64,000 nt of DNA from Veillonella magna DSM 19857 (GCF_000428745.1 NZ_AUAN01000010.1:31851-95850); one strand, 5' to 3'; shown: positions 18,493-28,520, counted from the first letter of the stretch. Made by a program: numbers and translations. Notes: a model not told the origin generated them from the letters alone.

Positions 18493-20072
18493 TACGCATT
18501 CTCCTTTCGACGTAATCGCTTTCCAATAAACGGCAAATGATATATATCTTCCTTCTCCAATGCTTTTGTCAGCAGTAATGCGCCGCCGTATACGACAACG
18601 GCACCTACAATGGCTAACAGTACGGCAACTGCATTTCCCGTTAAGGACAGTGCCATATAGTAAACCACAATAGCCGCACCGCCCATAGCCAGTGCAGCAC
18701 AGGCAATTTTCATCATCAATAACAGCGGCAGTCGATACCCAATGTATTTGTAGACAAATATCATATTTAAAGCAGCCGCTAAACCAAAGTCAATGTTCGT
18801 CGACCAAGCGGCTCCGTTAATTCCCCATTCCGGTTGTGCCGTCAAATACCAGCTAAGGGGAATTTTTAAAATCGTACAGACAATAAGATTAATCATAGGA
18901 ATCGCCGTTCGTCCCAACCCTTGAAGGACGCCGGTAGTAACCTGCTGCATCCCCAAGAGAAAAATACTAAGACTCATGACTGCAATCGGACCGCCTGCAT
19001 TCGGCGTCGCATACAGCATAGACGACACCGGTGTAGCCAACACGCAAAGGCCAACGAAAGCGGGGATGGTAATCAACGCGGCAATCTTCATTGCCATATG
19101 TGTACGCTGCCTGATTTCCTCCATATTTCGCTTTGCATAGGCCTCCGATATAGCCGGCACTAAGCTGGCCGCTAACGAGGTAGTCAGGATCACCGGCAGA
19201 TTCACCAATGACGTGGCCATACCCGTCAAATACCCGAACAAGGTAGTCGCTTCTCTAACAGTGTAGCCCGCCTCTACCAGGCGTCGCGGCACAACACCTA
19301 AATCAATGCCCGAAACAATCGGCATCATAATGTTCGCCATGGATACGGGAATGGCCAAGATAATCAACCGTTTCATAATGGCTAGCGCCGTTTCCGTTGT
19401 TGCCTGTGGATTTTGTGTTATCAGTAATTCCTGTCGCACCTTCCGTTGACGTCGATAAAAGTAAAGCAGTACCAACAGTCCTGCCGTCACGCCCGGTAGC
19501 GTGGCCAAGCTGGCACCGGCCGCTGCCCAGTGAAGCCCCTTCGGCAAAAGCCAATATGCGAGGCCCACCATCGCAGTTACTCGAAACAGCTGTTCAAATA
19601 CTTGGGACATCCCCGTCGGCAACATATCTTGGAATCCCTGGAAATATCCGCGCAAGCAGCTGAGCAATGTCACCACAAAAATAGATGGCGACAATGCCAA
19701 AATAGCGTAATACGCTCGCGGATCTGTTACCAAGCCACCCCTGTCTATAAGGAGAGGTGTAGCAAAATACATGGCCACACTGAATACAAGCCCCAACGTG
19801 GCCAGCAGGCTCATGGAAACGCGGTGGATTTTCTGCACGCCCAACGCATCATTATTCGCCAACTTATCGGCCACCATAATCGATATGGCCACCGGCAATC
19901 CTGCCGTAGCTATACTTACAATAATCTGATAAATCGGATAAGCCATCTGATACAAGCCAATGCCTTCACCGCCTAGGATGCGTGCCAATATGACCTTACT
20001 GAAAGCGCCCATAATTTTGACCACTATACCGGCAATGGTTAAAATCATAGCCCCCTTTAAGAATCGATTCAT
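18492..20072 (-). CDS. Polysaccharide/lipid flippase of the MOP superfamily (SpoVB/MurJ-like)
   Basis: 526 residues with about 14 hydrophobic helices. N-terminal FLKGAMILTIAGIVVKIMGAFSKVILARILGGEGIGLYQMAYP is the hallmark of the SpoVB/YtgP branch of polysaccharide transporters (quoted in part). It probably flips an undecaprenyl-linked precursor, such as lipid II, across the inner membrane. It is the middle gene of the mfd-flippase-mazG unit, starting ~24 nt after mfd and overlapping mazG by one base. Confidence 0.85.
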   Translation of the reverse strand: MNRFLKGAMILTIAGIVVKIMGAFSKVILARILGGEGIGLYQMAYPIYQIIVSIATAGLPVAISIMVADKLANNDALGVQKIHRVSMSLLATLGLVFSVAMYFATPLLIDRGGLVTDPRAYYAILALSPSIFVVTLLSCLRGYFQGFQDMLPTGMSQVFEQLFRVTAMVGLAYWLLPKGLHWAAAGASLATLPGVTAGLLVLLYFYRRQRKVRQELLITQNPQATTETALAIMKRLIILAIPVSMANIMMPIVSGIDLGVVPRRLVEAGYTVREATTLFGYLTGMATSLVNLPVILTTSLAASLVPAISEAYAKRNMEEIRQRTHMAMKIAALITIPAFVGLCVLATPVSSMLYATPNAGGPIAVMSLSIFLLGMQQVTTGVLQGLGRTAIPMINLIVCTILKIPLSWYLTAQPEWGINGAAWSTNIDFGLAAALNMIFVYKYIGYRLPLLLMMKIACAALAMGGAAIVVYYMALSLTGNAVAVLLAIVGAVVVYGGALLLTKALEKEDIYHLPFIGKRLRRKENA

Positions 20073-20095
20073 CCGGTACCTCCGTTTTCCTATCG

Positions 20096-23000
20096 TTAAC
20101 GACGTTCCAATTCCGTCAACAAATTTTCTACAATCGGTATACGTGACCCCGTCAACGAGGACACATTATACACCAGGGTTGTCGCTTTACCGTCCTTCCC
20201 TTCGGTAAATTTTATACGTTTCCATACGGCTTCGTCAACTGCTGCCATATCCCAGCCTGCCATTTTGCTGTCATCCGCCCATACCAATGTCAACCTTTGC
20301 CCGCGCCATACCAGGCTCTTAAGACCTAACGCACGAGCTGTTTCTCTTACTCGTGCCAAGCGAAGCAATGCATCCACCGGCGGTGTCGGTGTACCGAAGC
20401 GATCCACTAATTCATCGGTAAAATCATTGAGTTCTTCCTGCGTCTTAATATGTAACAGACGTTGGTACAAGGTAATCTTCCGTGCACTGTCCGGAATGTA
20501 TGCATCATCAATAAAAGCATCTATTTCAAGATCGATCACCGGATCCGGCAATTCTTTAGGAGCTTCTTCCTTGTGCTGCGCCTTGGCAATCGCCGCTTCC
20601 AACATCGTACAATACATAGCAAATCCAACGGAAGCAATATTACCATGCTGCTGTGATCCCAATAGATTCCCGGCCCCGCGTATTTCCAAATCGCGCATAG
20701 CCAGTTTAAATCCGGCCCCCAGCTCTGTAAATTCTTCGATGGCCTTTAATCGTTTTTCCGCCGCTTCACTGAGCATTTTATCCGGACGATACATAAAGTA
20801 CGCATAGGCTCGCCGTCTCGAACGCCCTACGCGACCACGCATCTGGTATAACTGTGACAATCCCAGATGATCCGCATCATATACAATAATTGTATTGGCA
20901 TTAGGAATATCAAGACCTGTTTCGATAATACTCGTGCAGAGCAACAAATCATAATGGCCTTCATAAAAATCAACCATAATGGCTTCCATTTGTGAACCGG
21001 TCATCTGCCCGTGGGCAATGGCAAAGCGTAAATCCGGCATAGCCTGCGATAACAGTTCTGCCATATGTTCAATGGATTGCACGCGATTATATACAAAATA
21101 CACCTGACCACCACGCTGAATTTCACGGCGTACCGCATCGACAATAATCTGCATGTCATATTCCACCACATAGGTTTGCACCGGCAATCGTTCTTCCGGC
21201 GGTGTATTAATAACACTCATTTCCCGCACTCCCACCAGTGACATGTGAAGGGTACGCGGAATCGGTGTCGCACTCAATGTTAACACATCAATATTGGTGG
21301 CCCAGCTCTTCCATTTTTCTTTCTGTGCTACACCAAAGCGTTGTTCTTCATCCACCACGAGAAGCCCCAGGTCTTTAAAGTGAATTTTTTTATTCAACAG
21401 TGCATGTGTGCCGATAACAATATCCACTTCGCCGCTTTCCGCGCGTCGCATAATCTCCCGTTTTTCTTTAACACTGCGGAATCGGTTGAGCACATCCACT
21501 TTTGCGCCGAACGGTGTAAATCGATCGGAAAAGGTTTGAAAATGCTGCTGTGCCAATACTGTAGTCGGTACCAAAACCGCTACCTGTTTACCGCTCATAA
21601 TCGCTTTGAAAATAGCACGCATCGCCACTTCCGTCTTGCCGAATCCCACATCACCGCAGAGCAATCGATCCATAGGATACGGCTTTTCCATGGACTCTTT
21701 AATTTCTCGCGTTGCCTGCAGCTGATCTTCCGTTTCCTCATAAGGAAACGCATCTTCAAATTCCTGTTGCCACGGCTGATCTGGTAAAAAGGCAAAACCT
21801 TCCACTACTTCGCGCTGTGCGTACAACGCAACCAGCTTCTCCGCCAAATCGTCAATTGATTTTTGCGCCTTATTCTTAATTTTACGCCATTCACCGCCAC
21901 CCATTTTATGAATCCGCGGCGTCTCTCCTTCATTGCCGATATATTTTTGCAGTTGGTCAAGATTGTCCGCCGGCAAAAAGAGGCGATCCGTACCGGCATA
22001 CGCAATTTCAATATAATCCTTGTGAATACCTTCCGTTTCGATTGTCTTAAGCCCTACATATTTCCCGATACCATGCACGCTATGTACCACATAATCGCCA
22101 ACCTTTAAGTCGGTAAAGTAATTAATCTCTCTCCCTTTGGCTGCCTTCTTGCGAAGCTTCCTTTTTTGCTGACCAAAAATATTGCCTTCCGTAACTACCA
22201 CCAGGCGACAATGAGGCAGCTCGAAACCTTCTGACAACAGTCCCTGCATGATGAGAACAGAACCTTCCGGATCCATTGGCTGTCGGGATCGATCAAAGTG
22301 AATTCCTTCCTCTGTAAGTGCCCGTTCAATCCCTTCTCGTCGCTGTTGGTTATTCATGACGATGATCACGCGATGTCCGTTTCGTTGCCACTGCTTAATT
22401 TCATCTGTCAATAACGGTATCTGTCGTTCAAAGGATGTCATGGATTTCCCTTGTACTCCAATGCCGTTATAGCCACTAAGTCCGGACAATCGCTGCTGTA
22501 AAAAGGTAAAGGCTATTTCTCCTTGGCTTCGTATGGATCGTACTGCATCCGACCAGTCGCAAAAATCGGTGAGATGACTTCGATCCTCTTTAATAAAACT
22601 CTTCCAAGCCTCTTGAATACGTCCCGGTTCATCAAAGACGATAAGGCCCTGCGCCGCATAAGAAAGTAAGGTAGCACTGCGCTCTTCATTTTCGGTACGC
22701 AACGGCACCACCAAACAGCTATCCATCGATTCTAACGAACGTTGCGTATCCAAAGAAAAACTTCGAATCGTATCAATAGTATCACCGAAGAATTCGATGC
22801 GATACGGTACCTCACTATTGACCGGGAACATATCTACAATATCTCCGCGTACACTGAAATGCCCGCGTTGTTCCACTTGATCGGTTCGCTCATATCCCAT
22901 TCCTACCAACCGTTCCAACATATCGTCACGGTCAATGGTATCATCTACCGAAAAAACAATGACATTACTTTGCACCTGTTCCGGTTCGGGCAATCGTTGA

Positions 23001-23377
23001 GCTGCTTCCTCTGCCGTAGCAATAACTACCACTGGTTTATTCATGACTAAGGAGCCAAGTGCTCGCATTTGCGCTGCGTGATGTTCCAAACTTCGTGCCG
23101 ATACGGCAAAACTTACCGACTCGGTTACCGGAAAAGACATGACCGGCACGTCCGGTAGCAAACATGCCAAGTCCCGTTCCCACTGCTCTCGATGCTCTTT
23201 ATCATGGACGACAACAATCGTCGGACGCTGACCGTAATCAATCATAGCTCGGCTATACAGGAATGTCTTTTGCGAACCGCCCAATCCATATATTAAATGT
23301 TTCTTTGTTGATGCAATCGCAGCCTCAGCTTCTTTAAAAGCCGGATACGCTTGCAGTAACTCTGTGATTTCTTTCAT
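20096..23377 (-). CDS. mfd: Transcription-repair coupling factor Mfd
   Basis: 1093 residues. Order of parts: UvrB-homology region ([26 protein letters not shown]), the RNA polymerase-interacting domain beginning near [17 protein letters not shown], then the RecG-like translocase with [17 protein letters not shown] (Walker A), VVDEEQRFG (DEEQ box) and [10 protein letters not shown], ending in the TRG and C-terminal domains. Mfd dislodges stalled RNA polymerase and recruits UvrA. Size is normal. It heads the mfd-flippase-mazG operon. Confidence 0.96.
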   Translation of the reverse strand: MKEITELLQAYPAFKEAEAAIASTKKHLIYGLGGSQKTFLYSRAMIDYGQRPTIVVVHDKEHREQWERDLACLLPDVPVMSFPVTESVSFAVSARSLEHHAAQMRALGSLVMNKPVVVIATAEEAAQRLPEPEQVQSNVIVFSVDDTIDRDDMLERLVGMGYERTDQVEQRGHFSVRGDIVDMFPVNSEVPYRIEFFGDTIDTIRSFSLDTQRSLESMDSCLVVPLRTENEERSATLLSYAAQGLIVFDEPGRIQEAWKSFIKEDRSHLTDFCDWSDAVRSIRSQGEIAFTFLQQRLSGLSGYNGIGVQGKSMTSFERQIPLLTDEIKQWQRNGHRVIIVMNNQQRREGIERALTEEGIHFDRSRQPMDPEGSVLIMQGLLSEGFELPHCRLVVVTEGNIFGQQKRKLRKKAAKGREINYFTDLKVGDYVVHSVHGIGKYVGLKTIETEGIHKDYIEIAYAGTDRLFLPADNLDQLQKYIGNEGETPRIHKMGGGEWRKIKNKAQKSIDDLAEKLVALYAQREVVEGFAFLPDQPWQQEFEDAFPYEETEDQLQATREIKESMEKPYPMDRLLCGDVGFGKTEVAMRAIFKAIMSGKQVAVLVPTTVLAQQHFQTFSDRFTPFGAKVDVLNRFRSVKEKREIMRRAESGEVDIVIGTHALLNKKIHFKDLGLLVVDEEQRFGVAQKEKWKSWATNIDVLTLSATPIPRTLHMSLVGVREMSVINTPPEERLPVQTYVVEYDMQIIVDAVRREIQRGGQVYFVYNRVQSIEHMAELLSQAMPDLRFAIAHGQMTGSQMEAIMVDFYEGHYDLLLCTSIIETGLDIPNANTIIVYDADHLGLSQLYQMRGRVGRSRRRAYAYFMYRPDKMLSEAAEKRLKAIEEFTELGAGFKLAMRDLEIRGAGNLLGSQQHGNIASVGFAMYCTMLEAAIAKAQHKEEAPKELPDPVIDLEIDAFIDDAYIPDSARKITLYQRLLHIKTQEELNDFTDELVDRFGTPTPPVDALLRLARVRETARALGLKSLVWRGQRLTLVWADDSKMAGWDMAAVDEAVWKRIKFTEGKDGKATTLVYNVSSLTGSRIPIVENLLTELERR

Positions 23378-23599
23378 TCTATATTACAAGACCTTTCGTA
23401 ATAGTTGCCCAGTCTTCCCTTCGACTAGCCACTCTTTTTCAGTCACGCCAAAACGGGCTTTAGCAAAGCCAAAGCCCGTAATTAATCACGTCTATGTCAT
23501 TAATCGTACCACATTAGTAGCATATAGACAACACTTCGCTATTCAATAACGCGATTCATCTATACGCTACGCTAAGCTAACGCCACACTCGTATCCTAG

Positions 23600-23825
23600 C
23601 CACTATCCTTCACGCACAAGCCGGTATCCATCACGTTCAATCTAGCATCCATCACATGCTAGCCAGCGTCTTTGACCTTCCAGTAGTATCTTTCGTGTCC
23701 CTTTATTTTCCGGTTAGTATCCTTCACCCTCTGGTTGATATACTTCACCTTCCGACTAGTATCCTTAGCATTCTAGTTAGTGTCCGTCACATTCTGCTTA
23801 GTGTCCATCACGTTCTAGTTAGTAG
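23600..23825. repeat. Degenerate 21-bp tandem repeat array (about 10 units)
   Basis: Units of 21 bp follow one another at 23600, 23621, 23642, 23663, then (after an irregular stretch around 23684-23713) 23714, 23735, 23756, 23777 and 23798. The shared plus-strand core is roughly TTAGTATCC-TTCAC-TTCTAG. The period is a multiple of 3, and on the minus strand it stays in frame with the end of the YedE gene, whose stop codon lies inside the last unit. With this array the 437-nt region 23378-23814 contains no gene I can support. Confidence 0.85.
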
Positions 23826-24903
23826 ACGACTTTGTTTTATGGCTTCCCCATATACCGATTACCAATAGAATAATAATGGAAATAATAACTGCCACCTGTC
23901 CCGATATACTGGGACCGCCTACCACAAACTTGCTGGCTACACCCGGCACAGCCGCCAAATTAAAATTATGTGCTACAGCCGCACCTAAGAGCATTCCCAA
24001 TACAGTCATTGCCGAGTCGGATGATCCGGAACCGGCCAATACCAATTGACGAAGAGGACATCCACCGGCCAGCGTCGCCGCCAGACCTACACCATACATA
24101 GAAGCTATATTCCAAAGCACATCACCATGAGCAATAGGTCCAAAGGCAGCTATATTAAAATGCCCTGTCCCTAAATTATATATCAGCATGATAACGAAAA
24201 TACCAATAATACTGCAAAGCATCGTACTATCTTTATACATCATCACATTACGAAAAGCACCGGAAAAACACATCCGCGTACGTTGCGCAATAATACCAAA
24301 GATCAAACCGGCAAGCAAAGAAAAGAAAACCGGCGCATGCATAGAACCCGGTCCTTTTGTACTTACCGCAAACAAGGTTGTTGCCACACTGATAATAAAT
24401 AAAACGGCCACCAGCAACGGGACTGTATACCCTTGACTCTTACGTGTAGCCACCGCTTCACCTAAAGTGTATCCCTTCTTCAAAAATACGATACCGGTAG
24501 CCAAACCACCTAAGAATCCTACCAAGCCTACATACGCACTCATATCACCGGCCGACATGCGCAACACCATACGCAAAGGACATCCTAAAAATACAAGCGC
24601 GCAAATCATCATGATAGCACCTAATAATACACGTATAGGTGTAGAGCCGCTACCGCTAGAACCAAATTCACCGGACTTAAGAGAAACTATAAATGCCCCT
24701 AAGATGATTCCCACAATTTCCGGTCGAAAATACTGTACTGCCGCAGCATTATGAAATTTCATTGCCCCTGCCATATCTCTAATAAAGCAAGCTGCACATA
24801 ATGCCATATTCGCCGGATTTCCCATATAAGCTAATCCAGCCGTAAAAATACCGGCAATAGCCCCTAATAACAATAATCCCTTTTTCTGATACCAAAACTC
24901 CAT
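23815..24903 (-). CDS. yedE: YedE-type permease (putative selenium/sulfur transporter)
   Basis: 362 residues from ATG 24903 (AGAGGAGG upstream), about ten hydrophobic helices. It has the two YeeE/YedE repeats with Cys-containing signatures FLGCPLRMVLRMSAGD and LAGGCPLRQLVLAGSGSSDS, plus QRTRMCFSGAFRN. YeeE/YedE proteins import thiosulfate or are linked to selenium use; this full-length form resembles the selenium-associated group, but no selenium gene is seen here. The last codons merge into the 21-bp repeat array. Confidence 0.85.
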   Translation of the reverse strand: MEFWYQKKGLLLLGAIAGIFTAGLAYMGNPANMALCAACFIRDMAGAMKFHNAAAVQYFRPEIVGIILGAFIVSLKSGEFGSSGSGSTPIRVLLGAIMMICALVFLGCPLRMVLRMSAGDMSAYVGLVGFLGGLATGIVFLKKGYTLGEAVATRKSQGYTVPLLVAVLFIISVATTLFAVSTKGPGSMHAPVFFSLLAGLIFGIIAQRTRMCFSGAFRNVMMYKDSTMLCSIIGIFVIMLIYNLGTGHFNIAAFGPIAHGDVLWNIASMYGVGLAATLAGGCPLRQLVLAGSGSSDSAMTVLGMLLGAAVAHNFNLAAVPGVASKFVVGGPSISGQVAVIISIIILLVIGIWGSHKTKSSTN

Positions 24904-25193
24904 GTTATATCCTCCTCTACCTAAGGCATTGATTAACAATGCCAGCTTCTGACGGGTCCCATTATAATAAAGCGATTTATTATTTTCAATGATATATTTA
25001 AAAGTAAAATATATTAATTTCTCATTTATTCCTTTATTCCCCCTACTAGTTATCCTTTAAAATACGTTTAAGTTAATTCGACTCACATTAACTAACAAAC
25101 TATCTATCTCTGCACCATATGCATATCAACCGCATTTCAATTCATAGTAAAATAAAATATATTGCAAAAACCAATAAAAGCCTTACTGTATAA
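24904..25193. other. AT-rich intergenic region without a visible gene
   Basis: About 290 bases between yedE and the tRNA-Leu promoter. I see no supportable ORF, RNA or long repeat; short reading frames here run antisense to the tRNA and are not credible. Confidence 0.6.
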
Positions 25194-25222
25194 TTGACAT
25201 TTACGGTCTCTTCTGATAGAAT
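25194..25222 (+). promoter_or_regulatory. tRNA-Leu promoter
   Basis: TTGACA (25194-25199), 17-nt spacer, TAGAAT (25217-25222); predicted start about 25229, eleven bases before the tRNA. Confidence 0.8.
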
Positions 25223-25239
25223 TATAGACGTTCCAATAC

Positions 25240-25324
25240 GCGGAAGTGGCGGAATTGGCAGACGCACCAGACTTAGGATCTGGCGCCTTACGGCGTGGGG
25301 GTTCAAGTCCCTTCTTCCGCACCA
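25240..25324 (+). tRNA. tRNA-Leu (anticodon TAG)
   Basis: Full cloverleaf with acceptor GCGGAAG/CTTCCGC, long variable arm GCGCCTTACGGCGT, T-loop GTTCAAGTC and encoded CCA. The anticodon loop is CTTAGGA. The 3' part (from 25269) is the prophage attachment core, so after integration the 3' half is phage-supplied but identical. Confidence 0.97.
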
Positions 25325-25325
25325 A
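25269..25325 (+). repeat. attL core (57 bp)
   Basis: Identical to 62746-62802, starting in the anticodon stem of tRNA-Leu and ending one base after CCA. Confidence 0.95.
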
Positions 25326-25330
25326 GCTAG

Positions 25331-25363
25331 AGAGCGCAAGGCTTTATGCCTTGCGCTCTTTCT
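25331..25363 (+). terminator. Phage-supplied terminator for tRNA-Leu
   Basis: Perfect 12-bp stem (25331-25342 / 25348-25359), 5-nt loop, then TTCTTTTT. It replaces the bacterial terminator pushed to 62806-62834 by integration. Confidence 0.9.
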
Positions 25364-25389
25364 TTTTATTCTGTCCGCTATATATCAAG

Positions 25390-25408
25390 TTGACTACTTT
25401 TTGACTAC
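25390..25408 (+). promoter_or_regulatory. Integrase arm-type sites, left arm
   Basis: Two direct copies of TTGACTAC 11 bp apart (25390-25397, 25401-25408), 65 bp from the attL core. The same pair with the same spacing occurs at 62632-62650 near attR, so in the phage circle they flank the core as arm sites would. Confidence 0.65.
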
Positions 25409-25498
25409 TCTTAATATAATAACATTATATACACTCTTGATAATATCCTTTACAACAATCTTCTAGCAGAATATTGATTTGAGAATATTATAAATTAT

Positions 25499-25552
25499 AA
25501 AAGAGGATGTAGTATCATGGATAAGAATACCAATGATATTACATCCTCTTTA
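25499..25552 (-). terminator. Terminator after hicB
   Basis: About 20-bp stem with minor mismatches (25500-25520 / 25530-25551) followed by a T-rich tract on the minus strand. Confidence 0.75.
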
Positions 25553-25579
25553 AAATTATAAAAAATTATAATTTTAATA

Positions 25580-25978
25580 TCAAACTAATTCTAACTCTTC
25601 TCTCAATGCTCTTTGTAATATTTTAGAAAAATTTAATTTTTTAGCTTCGGCCTTATGGTTAAGCCAACTAGGAATAGTAAGTGTTTTTTTTACAGCTTTA
25701 TTATCAGTTTTTTTAAGATACTCTTCTTCATCCCACTTCACTAAGTCTATAAACTCTCCATCTTCACATTTAATTGTAACTGGATCACTAGGTTTGGGTA
25801 ATTCTTCTCCATCTTCAAGTAAAGAATATAAATATAAGCCCAAGGCATCCTCTGCCATATCAACCGCCTCTGTCAGCGTATCACCCTCAGTTACACAGCC
25901 TAATAAATCAGGAAAGCTTACTGTATAACCACCATTGACATCTGCACTAAATACAGCCGGGTACATCTCCTTCCGCAT
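25580..25978 (-). CDS. hicB: HicB-type antitoxin
   Basis: 132 residues. The N-terminal half is the HicB partial RNase H-like fold (YPAVFSADVNGGYTVSFPDLLGCVTEGDT, quoted in part, then EAVDMAEDALGLYL). The C-terminal half (TIPSWLNHKAEAKKLNFSKILQRAL) looks like a ribbon-helix-helix DNA-binding domain. It should bind and silence HicA and repress the operon. It is the second gene, 52 nt after hicA, next to attL: typical accessory cargo rather than a structural phage gene. Confidence 0.9.
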   Translation of the reverse strand: MRKEMYPAVFSADVNGGYTVSFPDLLGCVTEGDTLTEAVDMAEDALGLYLYSLLEDGEELPKPSDPVTIKCEDGEFIDLVKWDEEEYLKKTDNKAVKKTLTIPSWLNHKAEAKKLNFSKILQRALREELELV

Positions 25979-26030
25979 GTTTTCCTCCTTTCAAATTGAT
26001 GCTTCCAACACCTTAATCTTGATTGCGGGG

Positions 26031-26216
26031 CTATTTGAGCCCCGCTTGTTTCAAGATTGTATGTAACGTCTTAGGCTTCAAGTCTTTTTTGTGAAGTGGT
26101 ATCGTTACACGTCCCTCTTTTTCATGATGTTTCATGATATGATGTGAACCACGAACTCTATCAACATACCATCCATCACTTTCTAAGTTTTTCATAAGGT
26201 CTTTAGGTGTGGTCAA
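26031..26216 (-). CDS. hicA: HicA-type mRNA interferase toxin
   Basis: 61 residues, normal for HicA. The dsRBD-like fold with RVRGSHHIMKHHEKEGRVTIPLH is clear; the His of GSHH is the catalytic position. It cleaves translated mRNA when free of HicB. The start is TTG 26216, set by AAGGGG upstream and by the usual N-terminus (DLMKNLESDGWYVDR). Toxin precedes antitoxin as usual. Confidence 0.88.
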   Translation of the reverse strand: MTTPKDLMKNLESDGWYVDRVRGSHHIMKHHEKEGRVTIPLHKKDLKPKTLHTILKQAGLK

Positions 26217-26247
26217 GCCATTTCCCCTTTCTTTATTTTATGCTCAT

Positions 26248-26276
26248 ATCATAACACGTATTTATACGTATGTAAA
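26248..26276 (-). promoter_or_regulatory. hicAB promoter with palindromic operator
   Basis: TTTACA, 17-nt spacer, TATGAT on the minus strand. The spacer holds the perfect palindrome ACGTAT-TT-ATACGT (26256-26269), a likely HicB operator. Confidence 0.65.
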
Positions 26277-26331
26277 GTATCGTCAAAAACAGCGAAACTA
26301 TGTTACCACTAATTTCATCAGCTGTTCTTAT

Positions 26332-26847
26332 TTACGAGATCTGATAATCCGTGACACTTCGAGCAATCGCCCTAGCGAAGTCGTCAATGCTATTCTTCAA
26401 CAAGGATAAATCTTCCATGTTGTCAATAAACGCAAGCTCTACTAGTACGGCAACGGCCTCGGTATGCTTTAGTACATACAAATTACCATTCTTTGCGCCA
26501 CGATCAATTGTAGGCAGACTTCTAACAATTTGTGATTGAATACAGTTTGCCAATCGTTGGCCATTATAGGATGTATAATATGTCTCTGTGCCGCGCGCTT
26601 GATGACTCACGCACGCGTTGCAATGAATACTAACAAATAAATCTGCCTCATACGCATTCGATGCGTCGCAGATTTCGTACAACTCATTGTATTGCCCTAC
26701 GGTGCACTCTACACCCACAGCGAGCAAATACCTCTCAACAAGCTCCGCACATTCAATCGCTATATCTACTTCACGATCACCAGTTACAGGATTAACTGCG
26801 CCACTATCTAATGTTACATGATGTCCTGGATTAATAAATACTTTCAT
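26332..26847 (-). CDS. Endolysin: N-acetylmuramoyl-L-alanine amidase (Amidase_3)
   Basis: 171 residues covering one catalytic domain. Zn ligands fit FINPGHH, the Glu in DREVDIAIECAEL and the His in SIHCNA; the catalytic Glu lies in VELAFIDN. It cuts the bond between MurNAc and L-Ala to lyse the host. There is no signal peptide or cell-wall-binding domain, so release depends on the holin just upstream (27000-27437). Confidence 0.93.
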   Translation of the reverse strand: MKVFINPGHHVTLDSGAVNPVTGDREVDIAIECAELVERYLLAVGVECTVGQYNELYEICDASNAYEADLFVSIHCNACVSHQARGTETYYTSYNGQRLANCIQSQIVRSLPTIDRGAKNGNLYVLKHTEAVAVLVELAFIDNMEDLSLLKNSIDDFARAIARSVTDYQIS

Positions 26848-26999
26848 AAGTCTTCCTTTCTTATACTAAAAAAGCACCCTAGTAGGCACAGATAAAATTT
26901 GATAAGACAACCATAATATATTGCAAAGATGAGATACAAAAGCACATTATGCTCTTGTATCTCGTTATTGCCGTTATACCACATACTGTTTTGAGTAGT

Positions 27000-27437
27000 T
27001 TATTTTTTTATATGCATCTTCTCCTCCGCCAGCTGCGCCAGTGATGATTTTAATTTCTCAGGTACAGGCATTCCTGCTTTTCCTGCATTTTCAATAATAC
27101 TTAAACACTCAATCGCTAAATATCCCGATGCCGTGGCTGTGTAAATAATACGCATATCTAAAAATAGCGCCAGCTTCATGCTGAACGCCACTAATGCTAA
27201 TATTAATACTTTTTTCGTCATCCCTATTGTGCCCCGTTTGCTATCCAACTTTAACCCTGGATTGACGTATGCTGCAAACCAACCTAATAGATAATCAATT
27301 ACCATTGCCCATATTAGAATCTCAACATATCCATCCTTGATTGGAAATATATATGATATAACGGATCCCACCACAGCTCCGCACGTGGCCCATACCCGCT
27401 CCGTTGCCGTCGGTATCATTTCTTTTACTAGCTCCAT
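27000..27437 (-). CDS. Phage holin (Cph1/TcdE-like family)
   Basis: About 145 residues with three or four hydrophobic stretches: TCGAVVGSVISYIFPI, VEILIWAMVIDYLLGWFAAY, KVLILALVAFSMKLALFL, and a charged C-terminal tail ending KKMHIKK-like. DYLLGWFAAYVNP is typical of holin_4 proteins. It should form inner-membrane holes for the amidase. The start is ATG 27437 or GTG five codons upstream; both have a purine-rich site. Confidence 0.88.
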   Translation of the reverse strand: MELVKEMIPTATERVWATCGAVVGSVISYIFPIKDGYVEILIWAMVIDYLLGWFAAYVNPGLKLDSKRGTIGMTKKVLILALVAFSMKLALFLDMRIIYTATASGYLAIECLSIIENAGKAGMPVPEKLKSSLAQLAEEKMHIKK

Positions 27438-27500
27438 GTTATTCGCTCCCACTTTCTTTTCCTCTATAGTTAGCTATCCACTCGTTATCATTTTCTATCT

Positions 27501-28520
27501 CTATTCAATAACTAAAAACTTACTATGAGAAAATTCATAAGGGCACCCCTCATAGTTTTCTACGCTAGTATTATATGTAAAATCGGCTGCATCATTTGTA
27601 CCAGGCTTACAAATAAGCCCACGATAATTCTCCCAATCAACATCAAAAGGTACTGCCAACGTAATCTTTTTGACGCCAATATCGTTGATAAAATAATTAA
27701 CAGAATTATGACTTCTCATATTTTTACCTTTAGGAATTACTATTAAATTTGCTTCTGGATGCATCAATACAATATCTTGAATCATCCACGCTTTCTCTGC
27801 CACAATCAATATATTCTCTAACTTGCATTCACGCAATGCTTCCAGTCGAGGTTTTATGTCATTATAATGGTCATCTATTCGCAATAGATTTACATCACCA
27901 TAACTAGTCCTAGAAAGGCTTGCTATGAAGAGGTCTTTCGGGTTCCTTTTTTCTCTGACAAGAAAATCTCGACTATCATTATCCCAGATAGTCTGTGCTG
28001 CTGACATATCCCATCCCGGTGGTAAAACAAGTGGGATAGTCTCTTCCCGTTTTACCGACAATTGAATTTGTTTTACATTACCTATATCAAAATTAATAAA
28101 GCCTTCCTCTAAATGTTCTTGAATAGAAAAGCCTTGAGGTATCTCGATAGCAACTTTCTGTTTATCAAGTTTTTTCGGATAATCAATATGTTGTTCATCA
28201 AAATCGGGTATTGTTAATGCGTGTCCAGAAAATCCTCCGCTCAATGTAACTGTTGTTGGAAGTTCTGATAAATATATACGTTTTTTATCTAACTGCGGTT
28301 CTTGCCTAGGTAAGTTTGGGCTTATCTCATCTATAATTTTTTTAGCAATAGCCTTTTTATCAAATTGTTCTGTAACAAAGTTTTTATATGCATACTCTGC
28401 ATATTCTGCCTCTAACTCTTTTTCTAAGCCATTTTGATTAGCTATCCCTTCTTTTCCCGGCAATACAGTTAATGTAATCTCTAAAGTTTTATCAATAGAT
28501 GTAATTCCTATCCCCATCAT
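27501..28520 (-). CDS. Unknown phage protein, probably baseplate or receptor-binding
   Basis: 339 residues I do not recognise. N-terminal beta-rich part with an alpha-helical segment (LEKELEAEYAEYAYKNF), then TVTLSGGFSGHALTIP. The second half (KLENILIVAEKAWMIQDIVLMHPEANLIVIP) looks like an alternating alpha/beta repeat, perhaps a leucine-rich or solenoid fold. It overlaps the preceding baseplate-like gene by 4 nt (ATGA), which suggests a structural role together with it. It is the last gene before the holin. Confidence 0.7.
   Translation of the reverse strand: MMGIGITSIDKTLEITLTVLPGKEGIANQNGLEKELEAEYAEYAYKNFVTEQFDKKAIAKKIIDEISPNLPRQEPQLDKKRIYLSELPTTVTLSGGFSGHALTIPDFDEQHIDYPKKLDKQKVAIEIPQGFSIQEHLEEGFINFDIGNVKQIQLSVKREETIPLVLPPGWDMSAAQTIWDNDSRDFLVREKRNPKDLFIASLSRTSYGDVNLLRIDDHYNDIKPRLEALRECKLENILIVAEKAWMIQDIVLMHPEANLIVIPKGKNMRSHNSVNYFINDIGVKKITLAVPFDVDWENYRGLICKPGTNDAADFTYNTSVENYEGCPYEFSHSKFLVIE

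Noticed and set aside
23600..23825. CRISPR array
   Set aside because: Units are contiguous and degenerate with no spacers and no cas genes nearby.
23656..23868. 70-residue plus-strand frame with a heptad pattern
   Set aside because: It is the translation of the 21-bp repeat; no ribosome-binding site, and the minus strand is the transcribed one.
25137..25339. Two short minus-strand frames
   Set aside because: They run antisense through the tRNA-Leu gene.
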